A DNA stretch of 22,897 nucleotides from an uncultured Bacteroidales bacterium (GTDB taxonomy: Bacteria; Bacteroidota; Bacteroidia; Bacteroidales; Paludibacteraceae): the NCBI GenBank assembly GCA_937911935.1, contig CALDQH010000081.1, forward strand, positions 1-22,897, written 5' to 3'. Position 1 is the stretch's first letter, and the number at the start of each line of letters is the position of its first letter. The notes beneath the pieces are model-generated. The model was not told the DNA's origin, did not search any database, and saw only the letters and a program-made list of their open reading frames with translations. Positions 1 to 7,462 of the stretch are shown here, piece after piece. The position numbers were made by a program, and so were the translations under genes.

Positions 1-76
1 ATCAACACTATTTAAACATATTACTACCTCTTTAAGTCCTGACGAGGTTAAATATTCATTAGCTGTGAATCCATAA
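1..76 (+). mobile_element. Possible C-terminal tail of a transposase at the window edge
   Basis: On the plus strand, frame 2 is open from the edge to a TAA at 74-76 and reads as a plausible protein end (…SLSPDEVKYSLAVNP stop). It lies exactly where the opposite-strand ppiC loses its homology. An insertion sequence inside ppiC, with the contig breaking inside the repeated element, would explain both facts. I do not recognise the family and see only one side, so no terminal repeats or target duplication can be tested. The true junction could lie anywhere from about 70 to 110. This is an inference, not an identification. Confidence 0.3.
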
Positions 77-684
77 CCATACTTGATTTGGATTGTCGGA
101 ATTTTACCTTTTTTGAGTTGATAGGTGGCTTTTTCGAATGGATAGACCATTTGTCCTCCTGTGAACCAGCCTAAATAGCCTTGGTTAAATTGAACAGAAG
201 GATCGTCGGATAGTTCGGTAGCCACTTTGGCAAAATTGGATTTTTTTAGTCCTTTTCGTGCTTTCTTGGCTTTTTGTAGGGCAGCATCTGCTTCTTCTGG
301 CGAATTAACGGCAAATAGAATATGGCTTGCTTCGACATCTTCTAGTAAGAATTGATAAGCCTCCTTAACCAACTCTTTGAGTTTTGCAGAGTCGGTTAAG
401 TAAGGGGTTATCAGTTGATTTCTATAGCCTGCGAGTTCTTCTTGGAAAGAAGATGCTGTGTCGTATTGCATGGCATACGCTTCTTCTACCTTTAACTTAA
501 AATCGATAAACATTTCAAGGTAATCGTTGCGCGATATATCTTGAATTTGACCTGCATTGTTTTTTTGGTAGTAGTATTCAAATTCTTGTTTTGATATATC
601 TTTACCACCAATGGTAATAATAGCTTGTGCAGATGCTGTTAAAGTGCTAAGAATTAGCAGTATGAACCATGTCAATCGTTTCAT
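1..684 (-). CDS. PpiC-type peptidyl-prolyl cis-trans isomerase, 3' end missing (5' 228 codons)
   Basis: This is a periplasmic parvulin/SurA-like foldase that would isomerise proline bonds in exported proteins. I translated it by hand from the ATG at 684. Residues 1-19 form a signal peptide (MKRLTWFILLILSTLTASA, then QA). A helical N-domain follows, and the PpiC domain starts near residue 114 with EASHILFAV, then DDPSVQFNQGYLGWFTGGQ and VYPFEKATYQLKKGKI. The start ATG overlaps the guaB stop by one base (TAATG), so translation is probably coupled. In other Bacteroidales, as I recall, foldase genes of this type follow guaB. The oddity is that the expected PpiC ending (PV..T.FGYHIIK) is absent after about residue 197. 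The frame stays open to the edge but reads unlike any PpiC, and no other frame restores the motif. Full-length relatives have about 450 residues and often two rotamase domains. The family call is firm; the last 70-110 bases are doubtful. Confidence 0.8.
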   Translation of the reverse strand, partial: MKRLTWFILLILSTLTASAQAIITIGGKDISKQEFEYYYQKNNAGQIQDISRNDYLEMFIDFKLKVEEAYAMQYDTASSFQEELAGYRNQLITPYLTDSAKLKELVKEAYQFLLEDVEASHILFAVNSPEEADAALQKAKKARKGLKKSNFAKVATELSDDPSVQFNQGYLGWFTGGQMVYPFEKATYQLKKGKIPTIQIKYGYGFTANEYLTSSGLKEVVICLNSVD

Positions 685-2159
685 TATTCTCCTCTTGAGT
701 AGTTAGGTGCTTCTTGTGTAATGGTTACGTCGTGTGGGTGATTTTCTTTTACACCAGCAGCGGTGATACGGGTAAATTTAGCGTTGTGCAATTCTTGAAT
801 GGTGCGTGCACCGCAGTAACCCATGCCAGAACGCAAACCACCTAATAGTTGATAGATTACTTCGTATAAGGTGCCTTTGTATGGAACACGTGCTGCAATA
901 CCTTCGGGTACCAATTTTTTAACGTCATCTTCGGCGTCTTGGAAATAGCGGTCTTTCGAACCTTTTTGCATGGCTTCTAACGAACCCATACCGCGGTATG
1001 CTTTAAATTTACGACCGTTGTAAATGATGGTTGCGCCAGGAGATTCTTCTACGCCAGCTAACAAAGAACCTGCCATGATACAGCTGGCTCCTGCTGCCAA
1101 TGCTTTTACGATATCGCCCGAGTAGCGAATACCACCGTCGGCGATGATGGGCACTCCAGTTCCTTCTAGGGCTTTGGCTACGTCGTAAATGGCAGAAAGT
1201 TGGGGAACACCAACACCTGCAATGACGCGAGTAGTACAAATAGAACCAGGTCCGATACCTACTTTAACGGCATCAGCACCAGCTTCTACCAACGCTTTTG
1301 CAGCTGCGCCTGTAGCAATGTTTCCTACAACAATGTCGATTTGAGGGAATTTGGCTTTTGCCATTTTAAGGGTGTCAATCACACCTTTTGAGTGACCGTG
1401 TGCGGTGTCAATAATGATGGCATCTACGCCTGCTTCAACCAAAGCAGTGATACGTTCTACGGTATCGCTGGTAACGCCAACGCCAGCGGCAACGCGCAAA
1501 CGACCTTTGGCGTCTTTGCATGCCATGGGTTTGTCTTTGGCTTTGGTAATGTCTTTGTAGGTTACAAGACCGATAAGTTTGCCTTCTTTGTCGACAACGG
1601 GTAATTTTTCAATTTTATTTTCTTGAAGAATTTGTGCTGCTGCTTCTAAATCGGTTGACTGACAGGTTGTTACCAAGTTTTCTTTGGTCATTACTTCGTC
1701 AATCAATTTTTTGGTATTGCGTTCGAAACGCAAGTCGCGGTTGGTTACGATGCCTACTAGGTAGTTGTTTTCATCTACAACAGGAATGCCACCAATGTGG
1801 TATTCTTTCATCAATGCCAATGCATCGGCAACTGTTTTTCCTTTGCGAATGGTAACAGGGTCGTAGATCATACCATTTTCGGCACGTTTAACCGCATATA
1901 CTTGACGAGCTTGTTCTTCGATGCTCATGTTTTTGTGGATAACACCGATACCTCCCTCGCGAGCGATGGCAATAGCCAATTTGGCTTCGGTAACCGTATC
2001 CATAGCTGCCGAAACGATGGGTGTTTTTAACTCGATATTGCGCGAGAAACGTGTGGTTAATTCTACGTCACGCGGAATAACTTCTGAATAAGCGGGAATA
2101 AGTAGGACATCGTCGAAGGTAAGACCGTCCATTACAATTTTGTCTGCAATAAATGACAT
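684..2159 (-). CDS. guaB: Inosine-5'-monophosphate dehydrogenase
   Basis: It catalyses IMP + NAD+ + H2O to XMP + NADH, the committed step of guanine nucleotide synthesis, in the cytoplasm. The 491 residues match the family's usual length. The TIM barrel starts with LTFDDVLLIPAYSEV (about 13-27). Two CBS domains (about 95-205) are inserted and would bind regulatory nucleotides. The catalytic loop GPGSICTTR places the active-site Cys at 308. The phosphate-binding DGGIR is at 341-345 and the flap region YRGMGS at 388-393. The gene has its own candidate promoter 34-41 bases upstream and sits behind the terminator of the rnz operon. Its stop codon overlaps the ATG of the downstream foldase gene. 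Nothing in it looks damaged. Confidence 0.97.
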   Translation of the reverse strand: MSFIADKIVMDGLTFDDVLLIPAYSEVIPRDVELTTRFSRNIELKTPIVSAAMDTVTEAKLAIAIAREGGIGVIHKNMSIEEQARQVYAVKRAENGMIYDPVTIRKGKTVADALALMKEYHIGGIPVVDENNYLVGIVTNRDLRFERNTKKLIDEVMTKENLVTTCQSTDLEAAAQILQENKIEKLPVVDKEGKLIGLVTYKDITKAKDKPMACKDAKGRLRVAAGVGVTSDTVERITALVEAGVDAIIIDTAHGHSKGVIDTLKMAKAKFPQIDIVVGNIATGAAAKALVEAGADAVKVGIGPGSICTTRVIAGVGVPQLSAIYDVAKALEGTGVPIIADGGIRYSGDIVKALAAGASCIMAGSLLAGVEESPGATIIYNGRKFKAYRGMGSLEAMQKGSKDRYFQDAEDDVKKLVPEGIAARVPYKGTLYEVIYQLLGGLRSGMGYCGARTIQELHNAKFTRITAAGVKENHPHDVTITQEAPNYSRGE

Positions 2160-2192
2160 AACGGTAGGCTTTTATAGAAAATTTATTGCATG

Positions 2193-2200
2193 CAAAAGTA
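2193..2200 (-). promoter_or_regulatory. Candidate -7 box for guaB
   Basis: The minus strand reads TACTTTTG, matching the Bacteroidota -7 consensus TAnnTTTG, and would give a 5' leader of about 30 bases before the guaB ATG. No clear TTTG lies at the expected -33 position. The placement directly after the rnz terminator supports independent transcription of guaB. Confidence 0.45.
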
Positions 2201-2256
2201 TAAAAAAAGGCTGTATTTTCCTATACTTTCGCGTTAAAAATTGTAACATGTAAACG

Positions 2257-2279
2257 AAAAAACAACTTGATAGGTTGTT
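2257..2279 (-). terminator. Rho-independent terminator of the recJ-recQ-rnz operon
   Basis: On the minus strand AACAAC and GTTGTT form a 6-bp stem around a 7-base loop, followed by TTTT. It starts 11 bases after the rnz stop codon and lies before the guaB promoter, so it closes the upstream operon. Confidence 0.65.
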
Positions 2280-2289
2280 GCATAGCCGA

Positions 2290-3201
2290 TTACCACTGGT
2301 GTTGCATGCCGTCGAATGACAAAAGGGTGTTTTTAAAGATGCTTTGTGCTTCGTTGTGCAAAGGGGTTAAATCGGCGTATCGGGCGGAATAATGACCGAT
2401 GATAAGTTGCTTTACACCTGCTTTTTGGGCGATGGTGGCAGCTTGTTTGGCGGTGGAGTGTAGCGTTTCTTTGGTACGAAAAGCTTCGGATTCGGCAAAG
2501 GTTGCTTCGTGAAAAAGAACATCTGCTCCTTGTATGATAGGGATAATGCGTTCGCTATAAGCTGTGTCAGAACAATAGGCATAGCTTTTAGGAGGGGTGG
2601 GTGGAGTTATAAATCGGCTGTTAGGAATGATTTGACCATCTTGGGTAGTAAAATCAGCACCATTTCGAAGGTTTTTCATGTCTTCGATGCCTACCTTGTA
2701 AAAGTCTAAAAGTTCGCGATTTAGGTGTGGATTTCCTATCTTTTCTTTGAATAAAAAACCGCAAGTAGGCATGCTGTGCACGAGTGGAATGGTGGTAACA
2801 GTTAAGCTTCTATCTTCGTAAATAACTTCGCTTTTGAGTGGGTTGAGCGGTTCGAAATGAACTTGAAATGAAAGATCTTTGCAGAAATAGTCAAGTTGGG
2901 CTTTTAGTATGGGTTTTAAATCGGGATGTGCATGTATGTGTATGTCTCCCGTATGATGTAGCATGCCGAGCGTTGATAGAACTGATATGATGCCATAGCA
3001 GTGGTCGCCGTGCAAGTGCGAAATAAACCAATGATTCATGCGATTGGTTTTGATTCCGTATTTGCGTAGTTGGAATTGTGTGCCGTCTGCGCAATCTATT
3101 AAGAAACTTTTGTTATGGGTATGTAGAACCTGTGCGCTCGAGAAGCGTCCAAACGAAGGAATGGCAGAACCTGTGCCCAATATAGAAAGTTCGAAATTCA
3201 T
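2290..3201 (-). CDS. rnz: Ribonuclease Z (tRNA 3' endonuclease)
   Basis: This is a zinc-dependent endonuclease that trims the 3' trailer of pre-tRNAs in the cytoplasm. The 303 residues fit the short bacterial/RNase Z-S form. The metallo-beta-lactamase signature SHLHGDH lies at 61-67 (ligands H62, H64, D66, H67). The remaining metal ligands are visible as H142 (PLVHSMP), D212 (CSDTAY) and H270 (IIGHYSARY), and H248 of the LHST motif is also present. The insert near 150-200 corresponds to the flexible arm that binds tRNA in this family. Its ATG overlaps the recQ stop (ATGA), so it is the last gene of the recJ-recQ-rnz operon and probably translated by coupling. All key residues are present. Confidence 0.95.
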   Translation of the reverse strand: MNFELSILGTGSAIPSFGRFSSAQVLHTHNKSFLIDCADGTQFQLRKYGIKTNRMNHWFISHLHGDHCYGIISVLSTLGMLHHTGDIHIHAHPDLKPILKAQLDYFCKDLSFQVHFEPLNPLKSEVIYEDRSLTVTTIPLVHSMPTCGFLFKEKIGNPHLNRELLDFYKVGIEDMKNLRNGADFTTQDGQIIPNSRFITPPTPPKSYAYCSDTAYSERIIPIIQGADVLFHEATFAESEAFRTKETLHSTAKQAATIAQKAGVKQLIIGHYSARYADLTPLHNEAQSIFKNTLLSFDGMQHQW

Positions 3202-5078
3202 GATTTAAGCTGTAATAGGTTGTTTTGATGGATGATTTCTCCTTTGTCGATAAGCATACGGATGGTTTCTATCAAGGTGGTCCCAGGGAACGATGACTGT
3301 TGCATCAACTCGTTTAAACTCATGGGTTGTTTTGCCAATGTAGATGTAAGGTATGCTGCTATGTCGTTGGTTTGAGGAGGTGTCTTTAAACAGTGGTCGC
3401 ATTGGTTGCATGGCTTGCTATCCTCTTCGCCAAAGTATGACAATAGTAGCTGGCTTCGGCAATGCTCGTTATCGGTTGCGTAACGAATCATGGCTTCGAT
3501 GCGATGCTCAAAGCGACGTTTCCGATTTTCGTAAACCTCTTTCTCGATGCGTAAGCGGTTTGTTTCGATGCGTTCCTTGGTGTATATGATGCAAGGTGAC
3601 TTTTGGTGCGGAATATAGGTGATGATATGCTCGTGGTATAATGCGATTAATCCTTGTTTGACGGAGTCTGTGCTCATGTTGGAATAGGTAGCTATGGCAT
3701 CCTCGTCAATAGGAGTTAATTCGGCAAAAATGCCTGTGTAAGTACGCAATAGGGTGTTGAGTACCTTTTCGGCAATTGGATGTAATGATAAATCGTAGAG
3801 TCGATGTCGTGGACATACAACCTGTATGCGCGCTTTGAATTCTAATTCGTCGTGGTATTCGATGTAACCCGCTAACTCTAAGATTTTTAGAGCGCTGTGT
3901 GTGATTTGTATAGGCAGGCGAAATTTGCTGCAAAAAAGACTGAGTTGAAAGTTGAAAATGCTACCCTTGCAACTGCCTACCCCTACTTGTAAGTAATACG
4001 CCAATTGCTCATATACTTGGACGATGAATTCTTTTTCGGGGAATGCTTCTTTGATGCGTTTTTTTGCTTGTGCTACATCGGTGTTGTTAAAAACAAGTAC
4101 GCAGTATGCTTTTTTTTCGTCACGACCTGCCCTTCCAGCTTCTTGAAAATAAGCTTCTATGCTGTCGGGCATATCCAGGTGAATAACGCTACGGACATCT
4201 GACTTGTCAATTCCCATGCCAAAGGCATTGGTGGCAACCATAACGCGACATTCGCCTTTTTTCCATTGTTTTTGTCGCTCGTCTTTTTGTGCCAGTGGAA
4301 GACCTGCGTGAAAGAAATGGGCGGAGATTCCGTTTTGTTGCAAAAATTCGGCAGTATCCTTTGTTTTCTTTCGGTTGCGAACATAGACAACCGAACTGCC
4401 AGGTACATTATTAAGGATGCGGAGCAGTTGGCTCTGTTTGTCTTCTGTTTGTCGTACGCTGTAACTTAAGTTGGGGCGGTAAAAACTTTTGCGCAAGACA
4501 TTGATGTGCTTGAATTGTAGTTGTCGTTGGATGTCGTAAACTACTTGTGGCGTCGCCGTTGCTGTTACGGCTAAAATAGGCACCCCAGGGAGGAGTTGGC
4601 GTAAATGAGCAATTTCGCGATACGAAGGTCTAAAGTCGTATCCCCATTGCGAGATACAGTGAGCTTCGTCCACAGCAATGAGCGAAACCGATAGCAGTGG
4701 TAGTTTCTCTAAAAACAAACGGGTAGAGAGTCGCTCTGGCGATAAATATAGAAATTTGTAATGGCCATAAATGCAGTTGTCGAATGTTTTTTGAATATCA
4801 GCATTCTCCATGCCCGAATAAATAGCAGCTGCCTTGATGTTTTTGGCTTGTAGGTTATTGACCTGGTCTTTCATCAAGGCGATAAGAGGGGTGATGACCA
4901 AGCAAAGCCCCTCTTGGGCAAGGGCTGGAACCTGAAAGGTGATGGATTTTCCGCCACCCGTAGGCATAAGCCCCAATGTGTCCTTGCCGCTGCCAATGGA
5001 GGTGATGATGTCGTATTGTAAATCTCGAAAATCAGCATACCCCCAATATTGTTGCAATATGGCGCGATAGTCAGGCAT
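3198..5078 (-). CDS. recQ: RecQ-family ATP-dependent DNA helicase, short form without HRDC domain
   Basis: This 3'-5' DNA helicase acts in recombination and repair with partners such as RecJ. Of its 626 residues, about 1-340 form the two RecA-like domains: Walker A PTGGGKS (39-45), DEAH (137-140) followed by the aromatic loop CISQWGYDFRPSY, and motif VI QEAGRAGRD (312-320). A zinc site is formed by C540, C557, C560 and C563. In E. coli RecQ the zinc module follows the helicase core directly. Here about 190 residues separate them, and the C-terminal 60 residues look like a small winged helix rather than HRDC. As I recall, this architecture is common for one of the two RecQ paralogues in Bacteroidota. 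The gene starts 3 bases after the recJ stop and overlaps rnz by 4 bases. Confidence 0.94.
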   Translation of the reverse strand: MPDYRAILQQYWGYADFRDLQYDIITSIGSGKDTLGLMPTGGGKSITFQVPALAQEGLCLVITPLIALMKDQVNNLQAKNIKAAAIYSGMENADIQKTFDNCIYGHYKFLYLSPERLSTRLFLEKLPLLSVSLIAVDEAHCISQWGYDFRPSYREIAHLRQLLPGVPILAVTATATPQVVYDIQRQLQFKHINVLRKSFYRPNLSYSVRQTEDKQSQLLRILNNVPGSSVVYVRNRKKTKDTAEFLQQNGISAHFFHAGLPLAQKDERQKQWKKGECRVMVATNAFGMGIDKSDVRSVIHLDMPDSIEAYFQEAGRAGRDEKKAYCVLVFNNTDVAQAKKRIKEAFPEKEFIVQVYEQLAYYLQVGVGSCKGSIFNFQLSLFCSKFRLPIQITHSALKILELAGYIEYHDELEFKARIQVVCPRHRLYDLSLHPIAEKVLNTLLRTYTGIFAELTPIDEDAIATYSNMSTDSVKQGLIALYHEHIITYIPHQKSPCIIYTKERIETNRLRIEKEVYENRKRRFEHRIEAMIRYATDNEHCRSQLLLSYFGEEDSKPCNQCDHCLKTPPQTNDIAAYLTSTLAKQPMSLNELMQQSSFPGTTLIETIRMLIDKGEIIHQNNLLQLKS

Positions 5079-5081
5079 CGA

Positions 5082-6812
5082 TTATGGGATTTTGATGTCT
5101 TTTATCATCAGTTGGATGCTCTTTTTGCCATTAAAATTGTTTTCCTCTAAGGTATAACAAATATGAAAGGGCATGCCGCTGTTGATGTATTTGATGGTGT
5201 TCTCGGCATCGTGGGCATTAAAAGCAATGCCACTCATAGAGGGTCCTCCTGTAATGTCTCTTACATCTAATTTGATGTGTTTGTTGCCTTGTCCTACCAA
5301 TCGGCATCTATGCTGGTGATCGATAACGTTGTACGTAACAAAAACAGGCTTGCTGTTATCGGGGCCAAAAGGAGCAAATTGTTGCAAAGTTGAAAAAAAT
5401 GCATGATTGATTTCGGCAAAGTGGATGGCAGCATCAATTTCGATTTGTGGAACTTGTTGTTCTTCTTTTAAGTGAATTTCTACGTACTGCTGAAAACGCT
5501 CTTTGAATTCGGCAATATTTTCCAATCGAAGCGTAAGCCCGGCAGCGTAGGTGTGTCCTCCAAAGTTTTCGAGTAGGTCGCGGCACGAATCAATGGCTTT
5601 GTATAGGTCAAAACCAATAACAGAACGCGCAGAACCTGTCGCGAAACCGTTGGATAGGGTTAAAACGACGGCAGGTTTATAATAGTGTTCGCTAAGGCGC
5701 GAGGCTACAATCCCAATAACCCCTTTGTTCCATTCTTGGTTATAGACGACGATAGACGAGGTTTGCTCGTCAGTTGGGGTGGCATCGATAAATTTACGTG
5801 CTTCCTCGGTGGCTTGTTTGTCTAAGTCTTTGCGAAGTTGGTTGTATTGGTCTATGCTTTCGCCTTTTCTTCGCGCAGTTTCTTCGTTGTTGGCAATTAG
5901 AAGCTCTACAGCTTCTTTGCCAGAACTCATTCTGCCAGAGGCGTTGATGCGTGGCCCAATTTTAAAGACAATGTCGCTGGTTGTTACTTTTGTGTCTGTA
6001 AGTTCGCATAGCTCCATAATGGCTTTAAGTCCCATGCTGGGCGAAGCGTTAAGTTGTTTTAGACCTAAATGCATTAAGGTTCGGTTTTCGCCTGTAATAG
6101 GAACAATGTCAGAAGCAATGCTCACAGCTAATAAATCTAACAAAGGCTGTAGTTTATCCCAGCCAATGCCATATTGTATGGCAAACGCTTGTACTAATTT
6201 AAAGCCAACGCCGCAACCTGATAAATGACCATAGGGATAGGTGGAATCCGTTCTTTTGGGGTCTAAAACGGCAACAGCTTTGGGCAGCTCGCTATCGGGT
6301 GTGTGGTGGTCGCATATGATGATGTCCACACCTCTTTGGGCTGCGTATGCTACTTTTTCGATGGCTTTGATGCCGCAATCTAATACGATGATAAGCTTAA
6401 AGTCATTTTCTGCTGCAAAATCAATGCCTTTGTACGAAACTCCGTATCCCTCGTCGTTTCGGTCGGGGATATAGTAATCAATGTTGGTGGAAAAATTTTG
6501 AAGAAACTTGTAAACCAGCGCAACAGCGGTTGTGCCATCGACATCATAATCTCCGTAAACTAAAATTTTTTCGTCTTGTTGCAAGGCACGATTAAGGCGT
6601 TCTACTGCCTTATCCATGTCGTTGAGCAGAAAGGGATCGTGCAATAATCCCACTTCGGGGCGAAAAAATGCTTTGGCTTGGTCGTAGGTGCGAATGCCTC
6701 TTTGAACCAAAAGGTTTGCCAATGTTCCAGAAATGCTGAGTTGTTGTGCTAAGGTTTTTCTACATAATTCTTCTTCGTCTGTTAGTTTGTTAACAATCCA
6801 ATCTCGAAGCAT
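5082..6812 (-). CDS. recJ: Single-stranded-DNA-specific 5'-3' exonuclease RecJ
   Basis: It degrades single-stranded DNA 5' to 3' during RecF-pathway recombination, mismatch repair and base-excision repair. The 576 residues match the family's usual length of about 570-580. The DHH phosphoesterase motifs are intact: VYGDYDVDGT (86-94), LDCGIKA (144-150), DHH (168-170) and GRMSSGKEA. The DHHA1 domain contains NKGVIGIVASR and FGGHTYAAG (417-425, with H420). The C-terminal OB-like region follows. It is the first gene of the recJ-recQ-rnz operon, with recQ only 3 bases downstream. The pairing fits a joint role, because RecQ unwinds the end that RecJ digests. The 87-base gap to the next gene is divergent; no strong promoter match for recJ was found in it. 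Confidence 0.96.
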   Translation of the reverse strand: MLRDWIVNKLTDEEELCRKTLAQQLSISGTLANLLVQRGIRTYDQAKAFFRPEVGLLHDPFLLNDMDKAVERLNRALQQDEKILVYGDYDVDGTTAVALVYKFLQNFSTNIDYYIPDRNDEGYGVSYKGIDFAAENDFKLIIVLDCGIKAIEKVAYAAQRGVDIIICDHHTPDSELPKAVAVLDPKRTDSTYPYGHLSGCGVGFKLVQAFAIQYGIGWDKLQPLLDLLAVSIASDIVPITGENRTLMHLGLKQLNASPSMGLKAIMELCELTDTKVTTSDIVFKIGPRINASGRMSSGKEAVELLIANNEETARRKGESIDQYNQLRKDLDKQATEEARKFIDATPTDEQTSSIVVYNQEWNKGVIGIVASRLSEHYYKPAVVLTLSNGFATGSARSVIGFDLYKAIDSCRDLLENFGGHTYAAGLTLRLENIAEFKERFQQYVEIHLKEEQQVPQIEIDAAIHFAEINHAFFSTLQQFAPFGPDNSKPVFVTYNVIDHQHRCRLVGQGNKHIKLDVRDITGGPSMSGIAFNAHDAENTIKYINSGMPFHICYTLEENNFNGKKSIQLMIKDIKIP

Positions 6813-6822
6813 ATTATTTTTG

Positions 6823-6853
6823 TTTGTTTATAGCGATAGAATGTGTATTTTTG
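6823..6853 (+). promoter_or_regulatory. Promoter of the tsaC-like/sugar transferase/CLC operon
   Basis: TTTG (6823-6826), a 19-base spacer and TATTTTTG (6846-6853) match the Bacteroidota primary-sigma consensus TTTG-N19/20-TAnnTTTG. The leader would be about 40 bases. It lies in the divergent gap next to recJ, oriented toward the plus-strand operon. Confidence 0.65.
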
Positions 6854-6899
6854 TCGTTACAAATACATTTGGTAAAGTTAGGAATTTTTTTTGACATAG

Positions 6900-7460
6900 A
6901 TGGAAGAAATAAAAAAAATAGTGGAGATTTTGCAAGCTGGAGGGATTATTTTGTATCCTACAGATACGGTTTGGGGGATAGGTTGCGACCCTACCAACGA
7001 GCTGGCAGTTCAGAAAATATACGATCTTAAGCGAAGAGCGGATAGCAAAGCCATGCTGTTGTTGACGGATAGCATGGCAAAAGTGCAAGCCTATGTTACA
7101 GATGTGCCTGATGTGGTGTGGGATTTGGTGGAGTGTGCCGAAAAACCGTTGACTATTATTTATCCGCAAGGAAGAAATCTTGCGACTAATCTAATGGCTC
7201 AAGATGGGAGTGTAGGCATTCGCATTACCAACGAGGCATTTTCTAAGCAATTGTGTATGCGTTTTAAAAAACCCATTGTTTCTACCTCTGCCAATGTTAG
7301 TGGACAGCCAACTCCTGCTTTTTTTGATGAAATATCAGAAGAAATTAAGGCAGGTGTTGATTACATTGTACAAGCCAGACAAGATGATCGCGAAAAAAAA
7401 CAACCATCATCGATTATAAAGTTTGAAAAAAATGGTACATTTGCCATAATCAGAGAGTAA
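6900..7460 (+). CDS. L-threonylcarbamoyladenylate synthase (Sua5/YrdC/TsaC family)
   Basis: It probably makes threonylcarbamoyl-AMP from threonine, bicarbonate and ATP, the first step of t6A37 tRNA modification, in the cytoplasm. The 186 residues match the short TsaC form without the Sua5 C-terminal domain. PTDTVWGIGCD (20-30), KRRADSKAM (44-52), GSVGIRI and the substrate-binding STSANVSG (128-135, with the SxN element S130/N132) are present. Because it keeps the SxN motif, it is the better TsaC candidate of the two paralogues in this window; the other is at 12277-12885. It is first in a plus-strand operon, 2 bases before the sugar transferase. No other start fits the spacing from the promoter as well. 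Confidence 0.88.
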   Translation: MEEIKKIVEILQAGGIILYPTDTVWGIGCDPTNELAVQKIYDLKRRADSKAMLLLTDSMAKVQAYVTDVPDVVWDLVECAEKPLTIIYPQGRNLATNLMAQDGSVGIRITNEAFSKQLCMRFKKPIVSTSANVSGQPTPAFFDEISEEIKAGVDYIVQARQDDREKKQPSSIIKFEKNGTFAIIRE

Positions 7461-7462
7461 GA

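Noticed and set aside
684..2030. Several 60-80-codon plus-strand frames opposite guaB
   Set aside because: All are shadows of the conserved IMP dehydrogenase gene and lack any independent support.
5779..6228. A 149-codon plus-strand open frame opposite recJ
   Set aside because: It lies wholly inside recJ, which has all DHH motifs; it has no promoter and no recognisable protein features.
6813..6899. A second, recJ-directed promoter in the divergent gap
   Set aside because: TAACTTTA is a near match to the -7 box, but no partner -33 box with correct spacing was found; recJ must have a promoter here but I cannot place it.
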